Below, one piece after another: positions 1 through 6,094 of a DNA stretch of 6,300 nt; positions within the stretch are counted from its first letter, which is position 1; each line of letters starts with the position of its first letter. The translations under genes were made by a program, and so were the position numbers. This DNA comes from an uncultured Lautropia sp. (GTDB taxonomy: Bacteria > Pseudomonadota > Gammaproteobacteria > Burkholderiales > Burkholderiaceae_E). The notes below the pieces were generated by a model. It was not told where the DNA came from and made no database searches. It was given only the letters and a program-made list of their open reading frames with translations. Location: NCBI GenBank assembly GCA_938046755.1, contig CALIXC010000010.1, forward strand, positions 1-6,300. The letters are read 5' to 3'.

Positions 1-617
1 CGGCCCTGTGCACCGCGCTCCTGGTTGACCAGGCGGCCGGTGGCCGGATCGATGGTGCGCACGGCATTGCCGCCGGACGCAGCCGCACCAGTGGCAGCGG
101 CTGCCGTGGCGGCACCGGCCACGGGTGCGTTGCCCGAACGGTTGGCCTGGTTGGCGTTCTGCTGGGTCGGAGGATCCAGCAGGAAGGTGTATTCACGGCT
201 GAACGTGCCCGACGCCCAGCTCAGCTCGACAACCAGATCGACGAAGGGGTCATTGATAGGCCGGCTGGAGGTGACCTTGATGAAGTAGCGGCCGCCCCGG
301 TTCTCGACGTCCATGCGCACGCCGGCCAGAGCTTCCTTATACTGAAGCCCCACGCGACTGAAAGCCTCGGGCGAGGCGATCCGTGCCTTGAGCGACTCTG
401 CCTCGTCGGGGCTGACAGAGGTGACTTCCACCTCGGCGCGCAGCGGCTGTCCCAGTGCGGACTGGACGGTCAGGCGGCCGAGACCGGCAGCCTCGGCGGA
501 CGTGACGCCACCACTGGACAGGATCGCCAGGGCGACGGCAACCGCAGTCGCCATCTGGCTGCGCCCGGAGCCACCAGACGTCATCGAATGCAATTTACTG
601 CGGGGCTGTTCAGACAA
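1..617 (-). CDS. fimV: FimV-family envelope/pilus assembly protein, N-terminal part (cut by left edge)
   Basis: The 205 visible residues form the N-terminus of a FimV/HubP-type protein, known in the family as an inner-membrane, peptidoglycan-associated organiser of type IV pili and cell poles. Reading from the TTG at 617, residues 1-43 look like a signal peptide: a basic start, a hydrophobic stretch near 23-33, and a likely cut after Ala43 (AEA before AGLGRL). The hallmark FimV block follows (GLGRLTVQSALGQPLRAEVE, 45-64), then a beta-rich domain ending in LLDPP at 146-150. From about 164 to 183 it becomes an Ala/Thr/Gly-rich linker, as expected before a LysM domain, which would lie outside the window. 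The TTG start is chosen because AAGAGGTGG lies 4 bases upstream; the first ATG, at 584, has no ribosome binding site. The gene follows asd by 110 bases. Family identity is firm; the start is inferred. Confidence 0.9.
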   Translation of the reverse strand, partial: MSEQPRSKLHSMTSGGSGRSQMATAVAVALAILSSGGVTSAEAAGLGRLTVQSALGQPLRAEVEVTSVSPDEAESLKARIASPEAFSRVGLQYKEALAGVRMDVENRGGRYFIKVTSSRPINDPFVDLVVELSWASGTFSREYTFLLDPPTQQNANQANRSGNAPVAGAATAAAATGAAASGGNAVRTIDPATGRLVNQERGAQG

Positions 618-621
618 GGTA

Positions 622-630
622 CCACCTCTT
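622..630 (-). promoter_or_regulatory. Ribosome binding site that favours a TTG start for fimV
   Basis: On the minus strand this reads AAGAGGTGG and ends 4 bases before the TTG at 615-617. GAGGTG matches the anti-Shine-Dalgarno well at about 5 bases spacing. The competing ATG at 582-584 is preceded by AAATTGCATTCG, which has no such match, so the longer TTG reading, with 11 more residues, is preferred. Confidence 0.65.
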
Positions 631-664
631 ACAGGAACTGGAACGAAACAAACTCTTTGGATGG

Positions 665-688
665 CCCGGCGGAAATCTGCCCGCCGGG
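665..688 (-). other. GC-rich stem-loop between asd and fimV
   Basis: CCCGGCGG at 665-672 is the exact inverted complement of CCGCCGGG at 681-688, giving an 8-bp stem and 8-base loop in the 110-base gap after asd. In the minus-strand transcript the stem is followed by CCATCCAAAGAG rather than a run of U, so it is not a textbook intrinsic terminator. It could protect the 3' end of the asd message, act as a weak or Rho-assisted terminator, or be chance in GC-rich DNA. No convincing promoter for fimV was seen in the gap. Confidence 0.45.
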
Positions 689-727
689 GAACGAGCCAGG
701 AAACTTCAGTCAATTCTCAAGCGGTCA

Positions 728-1855
728 TTACGCGGTCAGCGGGCGCTCCAACACGATCCTCAGCATCCGGCGCAGCGGCTCGGCCGCCCCCCACAGCAGC
801 TGATCGCCGACCGTGAAGGCACTGAGGTAGCCCTTACCGAGCGTGAGCTTGCGCAGACGACCGATCGGCACGTGCAACTTGCCGGTGACGGCCGCCGGCG
901 TGAGTTCGGCCAGCGCCGCCTCACGATCGTTGGGCACGACGCGCACCCAGTCGTTGGCGCCTGCCAGCATCTCTTCGATGGCCGGCAGCGGCAGATCCTC
1001 GCGCAGCTTGATGGTCAGTGCCTGGCTGTGGCAGCGCATGGCGCCCACCCGAACGCAGATGCTCTCGACCGGAATGTGGTTTTCCGGTGTACGACCCAGC
1101 ATCTTGTTCAGCTCGGCGTCGCCCTTCCACTCCTCGCGCGACATGCCATTGCCCAGGTCCTTGTCGATCCAGGGCAGCAGACTGCCTGCCAGGGGATAGC
1201 CAAACTGCTTGGAGGGGAAATCCGCCGCACGCATGGTCTCGGCCACCGTACGGTCGATGTCCAGGATGTTGCTTCCCGGATCCGACAGCTCGGTTGCTAC
1301 CGATGCGTGGATTGCGCCCATCTGACTGACCAGCTCCCTCATGTGTTGTGCACCACCGCCAGAGGCGGACTGATAGGTCATTGCTGTGACCCACTCGACC
1401 TGATCCGCCTGAAGCAGACCGCCGAGAGCCATCATCATCAGGCTAACCGTGCAGTTACCGCCAATGAAATCCCGATTGCCGGTCTGTATGGCCGCATCAA
1501 TGACATGTCGGTTGACCGGATCCAACACGATCACGGCCTTTTCGTCCATCCGCAGCGACGACGCCGCATCGATCCAGAAGCCCTTCCAGCCAGCCGCACG
1601 CAGCTTCGGATGAACGTCCAGCGTATAGTCGCCGCCCTGGCAAGTGACGATCGCATCAAGCGCGGAGAGGGCATTGATGTCGTGGGCATCCCCCAGCGGC
1701 GCGTCACCCATCGGTGCCTTGCCACCGGCGTTGGAGGTGCTGAAGAACACCGGATCGAACAGATCGAAGTCCTTCTCGGCGCGCATCCGGTCCATCAGGA
1801 CCGAACCCACCATGCCACGCCAGCCCACCAGACCAACCCGATACTTCCTGCTCAT
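728..1855 (-). CDS. asd: Aspartate-semialdehyde dehydrogenase
   Basis: This 375-residue enzyme reduces L-aspartyl-4-phosphate with NADPH to aspartate semialdehyde, the cytoplasmic branch point to lysine/diaminopimelate, threonine and methionine. The nucleotide-binding loop is GLVGWRGMVGS at residues 8-18. The catalytic nucleophile is Cys135 in GGNCTVSLMMM. The TYQSASGGG segment is at 160-168, and RVGAMRCHSQA (269-279) supplies the substrate Arg269 and the acid/base His276. The match to the Gram-negative Asd class is close in motifs and length (E. coli uses Cys135 and His274). The frame stays open upstream into leuB, but the ATG at 1855 is the true start: the family N-terminus begins there and AGGGAG lies 5 bases upstream. 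The gene begins 40 bases after the leuB stop, so the two are probably co-transcribed. All key residues are present. Confidence 0.97.
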   Translation of the reverse strand: MSRKYRVGLVGWRGMVGSVLMDRMRAEKDFDLFDPVFFSTSNAGGKAPMGDAPLGDAHDINALSALDAIVTCQGGDYTLDVHPKLRAAGWKGFWIDAASSLRMDEKAVIVLDPVNRHVIDAAIQTGNRDFIGGNCTVSLMMMALGGLLQADQVEWVTAMTYQSASGGGAQHMRELVSQMGAIHASVATELSDPGSNILDIDRTVAETMRAADFPSKQFGYPLAGSLLPWIDKDLGNGMSREEWKGDAELNKMLGRTPENHIPVESICVRVGAMRCHSQALTIKLREDLPLPAIEEMLAGANDWVRVVPNDREAALAELTPAAVTGKLHVPIGRLRKLTLGKGYLSAFTVGDQLLWGAAEPLRRMLRIVLERPLTA

Positions 1856-1895
1856 GCTTTCTCCCTGCTTGTTCCTGTGGCCGGATCCCCGGCGC

Positions 1896-2960
1896 TCAGA
1901 GCGCTGCCACCACGGCGTCGCCCATTTCGCTGCAACTTGACACTTTATCACCCTGACGCGCGATGTCGGCCGTACGCACCCCATCGGCCAGCACCTTCCG
2001 TACGGCGGCCTCCACCCGTCGGGCAGCCGCTTCCTCGTCCAGCGAGTAGCGTAGCAGCATAGCCAGCGACAGGATGGTGGCCAGCGGATTGGCCTTGTTG
2101 GTGCCGGCAATGTCCGGCGCCGACCCATGGATCGGTTCGTACATGCCGAAGCCCGATGCGTTGAGCGAGGCTGACGGCAGCATGCCGATCGAGCCGGTCA
2201 GCATCGACGCGGCGTCCGAGAGGATATCGCCGAACATGTTGCCGGTGACGATCACGTCGAACTGACGCGGCTGGCGGATCAGCTGCATCGCCGCATTATC
2301 CACGTACATGTGGGAAAGCTCGACATCCGGATAGTCCCTGCCGACTTCCATGACGACATCACGCCACAGTTGGGTCGTTTCCAACACATTTGCCTTATCC
2401 ACCGAGCACAGCCGCCGCTGACGCCGGCGTGCCGCCTCGAAGCCGCGCTGCGCGATGCGGCGGATCTCGGACTCGCTGTAGCGCATAGTGTCGAAGCCCT
2501 CACGCTCGCCGGCCTCGTTGGTGCGGATGCCCCGAGGCTGCCCGAAATAGATGTCCCCCGTCAACTCACGCAGGATCAGGATGTCCAGGCCCGCCACGAT
2601 GTCGGCCTTCAGGGGACTGGCATCGGCCAGCTCCGGGTAGACCATGGCCGGCCGCAAGTTGGCAAAGAGGTCAAAATGCTTGCGCAGCCGCAGGAGCCCT
2701 TGCTCGGGACGCTGCAGACGCGGCAGACTGTCATAGGCCGGACCGCCCACCGCGCCGAACAGGATGGCACGGGCCGATTCGCACACCCGTAGCGTCTCCT
2801 CGGGCAGAGGATCGCCCTTGGCGTCGACGGCCGCACCGCCCACCAGCGCCGATTCGGTCTGAACGTCCAGCCCGTCACGGGCCAGCACTTCCAGAACCCG
2901 CACTGCCTGCGCGGTGATCTCGGGCCCGATGCCGTCACCGGCCAGCACTGCAATCTTCAT
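1896..2960 (-). CDS. leuB: 3-isopropylmalate dehydrogenase
   Basis: The 354-residue cytoplasmic enzyme oxidises and decarboxylates 3-isopropylmalate with NAD+ to the 2-ketoisocaproate precursor, the third dedicated step of leucine synthesis. GDGIGPEI is at residues 8-15. The substrate-binding region includes LLRLRK (89-94), NLRP (101-104) and RELTGDIYFG (131-140). The catalytic pair is Tyr161 (MRYSESE) and Lys189 (DKANVLE). Metal-binding aspartates are Asp221 (YVDNA), Asp245 and Asp249 (GDILSDAASM). The NAD+ loop HGSAPDIAGTNKANP is at 278-292. Length is typical of the family. The ATG at 2960 has a strong AGGAGGAA 5 bases upstream. A hairpin precedes it and asd follows after 40 bases. A pi-type tartrate dehydrogenase of the same fold is possible in principle, but leuCD next door settles the assignment. 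Confidence 0.97.
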   Translation of the reverse strand: MKIAVLAGDGIGPEITAQAVRVLEVLARDGLDVQTESALVGGAAVDAKGDPLPEETLRVCESARAILFGAVGGPAYDSLPRLQRPEQGLLRLRKHFDLFANLRPAMVYPELADASPLKADIVAGLDILILRELTGDIYFGQPRGIRTNEAGEREGFDTMRYSESEIRRIAQRGFEAARRRQRRLCSVDKANVLETTQLWRDVVMEVGRDYPDVELSHMYVDNAAMQLIRQPRQFDVIVTGNMFGDILSDAASMLTGSIGMLPSASLNASGFGMYEPIHGSAPDIAGTNKANPLATILSLAMLLRYSLDEEAAARRVEAAVRKVLADGVRTADIARQGDKVSSCSEMGDAVVAAL

Positions 2961-2988
2961 TTCGATTCCTCCTGTCCTTCAAAACATG

Positions 2989-3030
2989 AAAGCCAGAGCC
3001 CGCCGGAAGTGCGCCGGCAGGTCTGGCCCT
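2989..3030 (-). terminator. Strong hairpin with U-rich tail between leuD and leuB (possible attenuator or processing site)
   Basis: In the minus-strand transcript, GCCAGA (3027-3022) pairs with UCUGGC (2997-2992). Inside it CCUGCCGG (3021-3014) pairs with CCGGCGGG (3006-2999) with one U-G wobble, closing a 7-base loop (3013-3007). The only interruption is one unpaired C at 2998. Two G-U pairs and one A-U pair can extend the base to 3030/2989. The stem runs into UUUCAUGUUUUG. That resembles an intrinsic terminator with an imperfect U tract, yet it ends only 15 bases before the leuB ribosome binding site, so full termination would cut leuB and asd off from leuCD. Partial attenuation, RNA processing or mRNA stabilisation all fit. 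Pairing is read directly; function is inferred. Confidence 0.55.
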
Positions 3031-3104
3031 TGATGGTCCGAGTCGCTGGGAACACCGAGGCAGCCCCCACCCCGGCATCCGGATGGATGATGACACCTGC
3101 GCCG

Positions 3105-3758
3105 TCAATGCCCCAGGCTGGCCTGCAGCCAGGGCTCAGCCCGGAAGCGCTGCTCCTCGTAGGCCCGGATGTCGTCGGCATGCTGCAGCGTCAGCCCGAT
3201 CTCGTCCAGCCCGTTGAGCAGGTTGTTCTTGCGGAAGGCGTCGATCTCGAAGGAACCGATCACCTCACCCTGCGTGGTGCGCACCACCTGCTCCGGCAGA
3301 TCGATGATCAGCTCATAGCCGACGAAGGCCTTCACGTCGTCGAAGATGCGCGACACCTGGGACTCGGTCATCCGCAGCGGCAGCAACCCGTTCTTGAAGC
3401 AGTTGTTGTAGAAGATGTCGGCGAAACTAGGTGCGATGATACAGCGGAAACCGTAGTCATCCAGCGCCCACGGCGCATGCTCGCGCGACGAGCCGCAGCC
3501 GAAGTTCTCGCGCGCCACCAGGATGGAAGCGCCCGCATAGCGCGGCTGGTTCAGCACGAAATCCGGGTTCAGCGGCCGCTTGCTGTTGTCCTTGCCGGGC
3601 TCGCCCACGTCCAGATAGCGCCATTCGTCGAACAGGTTCGGGCCGAAGCCCGAGCGCTTGATAGACTTCAGGAACTGCTTCGGGATGATGGCGTCGGTGT
3701 CGACGTTGGCCCGGTCGAGCGGCACGACCTTGCCACGGTGCACGTTGAATACCTTCAT
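3105..3758 (-). CDS. leuD: 3-isopropylmalate dehydratase (isopropylmalate isomerase) small subunit
   Basis: The 217-residue small subunit joins LeuC to form isopropylmalate isomerase, which converts 2-isopropylmalate to 3-isopropylmalate in the cytoplasm. It is the swivelling aconitase-type domain. Visible hallmarks are NVDTDAIIPKQFL at residues 18-30, the NFGCGSSREHAPWAL substrate loop at 85-99, and APSFADIFYNNCFKNGLLP at 109-127. Length is normal for the bacterial LeuD1 class. The frame stays open 44 codons into leuC, but the ATG at 3758 fits the family N-terminus (MKVF..HRG) and has GGAGGC 9 bases upstream, inside the end of leuC. Only 4 bases separate the leuC stop from this start, so translation is probably coupled, fitting a 1:1 complex. 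From memory, many Burkholderiales carry a small entericidin-like gene between leuC and leuD; none can fit here. Confidence 0.97.
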   Translation of the reverse strand: MKVFNVHRGKVVPLDRANVDTDAIIPKQFLKSIKRSGFGPNLFDEWRYLDVGEPGKDNSKRPLNPDFVLNQPRYAGASILVARENFGCGSSREHAPWALDDYGFRCIIAPSFADIFYNNCFKNGLLPLRMTESQVSRIFDDVKAFVGYELIIDLPEQVVRTTQGEVIGSFEIDAFRKNNLLNGLDEIGLTLQHADDIRAYEEQRFRAEPWLQASLGH

Positions 3759-3762
3759 GTCG

Positions 3763-5172
3763 TCACAGCCTCCGAACATCCACGAAATGACCGAATACCC
3801 CCGCCGCCGCCGCCATGGCGGGGCTGACCAGGTGGGTACGTCCACCCGCTCCCTGCCGACCCTCGAAGTTGCGATTCGAGGTCGACGCACATCGCTCGCC
3901 CGGCTCCAGCCGGTCGGCGTTCATGGCCAGACACATCGAACAGCCCGGGTCACGCCACTCGAAACCCGCTTCGCGGAAGATCCGGTCCAGACCCTCGGCC
4001 TCGGCCTGGGCCTTCACCAGACCCGAGCCCGGCACCACCATGGCCAGCTTCACGTTGTCGGCGCGGCGGCGCCCCCGGACCACGGCAGCCGCCTCGCGCA
4101 GGTCCTCGATGCGCGAGTTGGTGCACGAGCCGATGAACACCTTGTCGATCTTGATGGCCGTCATGGGCATATTGGGCGTGAGACCCATGTAGCGCAGCGC
4201 CCGCTCCATGCCCTCGCGCTTGACGGCATCCTTCTCGCGGTCCGGATCGGGCACCCGATCCTCCACCGACACCACCATCTCGGGCGAAGTGCCCCAGGTG
4301 ACATAGGGGCGCAGTTCGGAGGCGTCGATCTGCACCACGCGGTCAAAGCGTGCCCCCTCGTCGCTGCGCAGCGTGCGCCAGTAGCCCACAGCTTTGTCCC
4401 AGTCGGCGCCGCGCGGCGACATGGGACGATCGCGCAGGTAGTTCATCGTGATGTCGTCGAAGGCCACCAGACCACTGCGGGCGCCCGCCTCGATGGCCAT
4501 GTTGCAGACCGTCATCCGGCCTTCCATGGACATCTGACGGAACACCGAGCCGCCGAATTCGATGGCATAGCCCGTGCCGCCGGCGGTGCCGATGCGGCCA
4601 ATGATGCCCAGCGCCACGTCCTTGGGCGTGACACCGGCCGGAAGCCGGCCGTCGACCTGCACCAGCATGTTGCGCGACTTGCGCGCCACCAGTGTCTGCG
4701 TGGCCAGCACGTGCTCGACCTCGGACGTGCCGATGCCATGCGCCAGCGCGGCGAACGCCCCATGCGTGCTGGTGTGCGAGTCGCCACAGACCACCGTCAT
4801 GCCCGGCAGCGTGGCCCCCTGCTCGGGCCCGATGACGTGCACGATGCCCTGGCGGCGGTCATCGATGTCGAAGTAGGTCAGACCATACTTGCGGGCGTTG
4901 TCACCCAGCGTCTCGACCTGCAGACGGGCCACCGGATCGGCGATGCCGTCCTCGCGGCCGGTGGTGGGCACATTGTGGTCCACTACGGCCAGATTGGCGT
5001 TCAGACGCCACGGCGTGCGGTGAGCCTGCTGCAGACCCTCGAAGGCCTGCGGACTGGTGACCTCATGCAGCAGGTGGCGGTCGATGTACAGCAGGCTGCT
5101 GCCATCGGCTTCCTGGCGGACGACATGAGCGTCCCACAACTTGTCGTAAAGGGTACGGGCGGTATTAAGCAT
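3763..5172 (-). CDS. leuC: 3-isopropylmalate dehydratase (isopropylmalate isomerase) large subunit
   Basis: The 469-residue large subunit holds the [4Fe-4S] cluster of isopropylmalate isomerase. The cluster cysteines are Cys350 (FIGSCTNSRIEDL) and Cys411 and Cys414 (DPGCSMCLAMN), matching the aconitase-family pattern. Other hallmarks are TLYDKLWDAHVV (7-18), DHNVPT (65-70), VVCGDSHTSTHGAF (127-140), GTSEVEHVLATQ (148-159), the NRNFEGRQG active-site loop (433-441) and the closing SPAMAAAAGVFGHFVDVR. Length is typical and no key residue is missing. The start at 5172 is the only reasonable ATG, but no Shine-Dalgarno precedes it (bases before it read AATCACACG). An extended -10-like motif ends 6 bases upstream. 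It lies 46 bases after the protease gene and 4 bases before leuD. No leuA or regulator gene is in view. Confidence 0.97.
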   Translation of the reverse strand: MLNTARTLYDKLWDAHVVRQEADGSSLLYIDRHLLHEVTSPQAFEGLQQAHRTPWRLNANLAVVDHNVPTTGREDGIADPVARLQVETLGDNARKYGLTYFDIDDRRQGIVHVIGPEQGATLPGMTVVCGDSHTSTHGAFAALAHGIGTSEVEHVLATQTLVARKSRNMLVQVDGRLPAGVTPKDVALGIIGRIGTAGGTGYAIEFGGSVFRQMSMEGRMTVCNMAIEAGARSGLVAFDDITMNYLRDRPMSPRGADWDKAVGYWRTLRSDEGARFDRVVQIDASELRPYVTWGTSPEMVVSVEDRVPDPDREKDAVKREGMERALRYMGLTPNMPMTAIKIDKVFIGSCTNSRIEDLREAAAVVRGRRRADNVKLAMVVPGSGLVKAQAEAEGLDRIFREAGFEWRDPGCSMCLAMNADRLEPGERCASTSNRNFEGRQGAGGRTHLVSPAMAAAAGVFGHFVDVRRL

Positions 5173-5178
5173 CGTGTG

Positions 5179-5187
5179 ATTATGCCA
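5179..5187 (-). promoter_or_regulatory. Extended -10-like promoter element before leuC
   Basis: The minus strand reads TGGCATAAT, fitting the extended -10 pattern TGn followed by a hexamer matching five of six bases of TATAAT. No good -35 box is seen 17 or 18 bases upstream (GCCGAA, TGCCGA). The hexamer ends 6 bases before the A of the leuC ATG, so a transcript from it would start at or very near the start codon. Motif seen; promoter activity inferred. Confidence 0.35.
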
Positions 5188-5198
5188 CGCAGGTCGAC

Positions 5199-5220
5199 GA
5201 CTTCGGCATGAGGGGAAGTC
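5199..5220. repeat. Inverted repeat upstream of leuC, operator-like
   Basis: GACTTC at 5199-5204 and GAAGTC at 5215-5220 form a perfect 6-bp dyad with a 10-base centre. It overlaps the stop codon of the protease gene and covers the -35 position relative to the -10-like motif at 5179-5184. That is a plausible place for a DNA-binding regulator. The arms are short and chance is a real alternative. Confidence 0.25.
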
Positions 5221-6094
5221 AGCGCCCCTGCCCCTGGTAAAGCGGCATCACGCGGGCCGAATAGTCTTGCAGATCCTTGATGCGCGTGCTGGCCGAGGGG
5301 TGCGTGGACAGGAATTCGGGCTGGCTCTTGCCGCCGCTGCGGGCCGCCATCTTCTGCCACAGCGTGATGGCTGCGCGCGGATCGTAGCCGGCCCGCGCTG
5401 CCAGCTCCACGCCGATGCGATCAGCCTCGGTCTCGTGCTGGCGGCTGTGCTTCAGCCCGAAGGTAGTCTGATAGGCCATCCGCCCCAGGTCCGCACCGCT
5501 GTTGCCCAGCCCGAAGCCGGCTGCTCCAGCGTTGATCAGCAGGCCGGCGGTGGCCTGCTCCGAAGCCCGCTCACGGGCATGCTCGCGCAGCGCATGGGCG
5601 ATCTCGTGCCCCATAATGGCCGCGATCTCGTCATCCGTGAGGTTGAGCTGCTGGATGATGCCGCTGTAGAACGCGATCTTGCCGCCCGGCATGCACCAGG
5701 CGTTGAGCTCATCGGACTTGATGACGTTGACCTGCCACTGCCACTTCAGCGCATCCTGCCGGAAGGCCCCCACCTGCGGAATGATGCGCCCCGCCACCGC
5801 CCGTACCCGGGCGGTCATGGCTGGATCGGTATTGAGCCCTCCGCCCGACTTCGCCTTCTGCAGCACCTCGGCATAAGCCACCTGCGCACTCTGGTCCAGC
5901 TGCGCCTCCGAGACCAGCGGCGACATCATCTGCCGCCGCTTCAGGCCGATGGCGCCTTCGCTGGTGGTATGCACGGAGGTACAGGCCGTCAGCAGCAGGC
6001 TACCGCTCAATGCGGCCAGCGCAAGCCGGCGGGCACGGGTCAGACCTTTTCTCGTCATCGTCCGGGATGAATCCATGGGGAAGCAGACCCTCAT
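5219..6094 (-). CDS. M48-family zinc metalloprotease, predicted outer-membrane lipoprotein (LoiP/YggG-like)
   Basis: This 291-residue protein is a predicted periplasm-facing zinc protease; relatives act in envelope protein quality control. A basic segment and hydrophobic core lead to a lipobox LTAC with the lipidated Cys at 38. The following Thr and Ser, with no Asp at +2, suggest outer-membrane sorting. The zinc site is HEIAH at 163-167, Glu164 being the catalytic base, with Glu221 of HETEADRIG (220-227) as likely third ligand. NAWCMPGGKI (131-140) and STHPSASTRI (263-272) are conserved family blocks. Length suits the single-domain class. The start is uncertain. The ATG at 6094 overlaps the aroC stop as ATGA, which suggests coupling, but gives a long leader before the lipobox. 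ATGs at 6076 (GAGGG 11 bases upstream) and 6058 give more usual signal peptides. No ribosome binding site is decisive. The substrate is unknown. Confidence 0.9.
   Translation of the reverse strand: MRVCFPMDSSRTMTRKGLTRARRLALAALSGSLLLTACTSVHTTSEGAIGLKRRQMMSPLVSEAQLDQSAQVAYAEVLQKAKSGGGLNTDPAMTARVRAVAGRIIPQVGAFRQDALKWQWQVNVIKSDELNAWCMPGGKIAFYSGIIQQLNLTDDEIAAIMGHEIAHALREHARERASEQATAGLLINAGAAGFGLGNSGADLGRMAYQTTFGLKHSRQHETEADRIGVELAARAGYDPRAAITLWQKMAARSGGKSQPEFLSTHPSASTRIKDLQDYSARVMPLYQGQGR

Noticed and set aside
872..2062. 396-codon open frame on the plus strand opposite asd and the end of leuB
   Set aside because: It spans two well-supported genes and their gap, has low-information His/Arg/Gln-rich composition and no motif, so it is a shadow of the opposite strand.
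3076..3085. 10-base perfect palindrome CATCCGGATG just downstream of leuD
   Set aside because: It is a single short palindrome with no loop and no second copy seen in the window. It could be a binding site, but chance is as likely.
2957..3181. 74-codon minus-strand frame filling the leuD-leuB space, overlapping leuB by 4 bases
   Set aside because: The ATGA overlap is tempting, but the start lies inside leuD in another frame, no ribosome binding site was seen, and the peptide has no signal sequence or recognisable motif. The space is better explained by the hairpin.
3801..3815. CCG trinucleotide run near the end of leuC
   Set aside because: It encodes the normal alanine stretch (SPAMAAAAG) of the conserved LeuC C-terminus, so it is coding, not a repeat of interest.
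3009..3827. 272-codon open frame on the plus strand opposite leuD and the leuD-leuB gap
   Set aside because: It is mostly the complement of leuD, including a run of prolines opposite the Ala-rich end of leuC, and has no plausible family match by eye.
3658..5211. 517-codon open frame on the plus strand opposite leuC
   Set aside because: It is antisense to a gene with intact catalytic motifs. Long open antisense frames are expected in GC-rich coding DNA, and its product is rich in His, Arg, Gln and Ala with no recognisable domain.
5267..6070. 267-codon open frame on the plus strand opposite the M48 protease gene
   Set aside because: It is antisense to a gene with a lipobox and a complete zinc site, and shows no features of its own.
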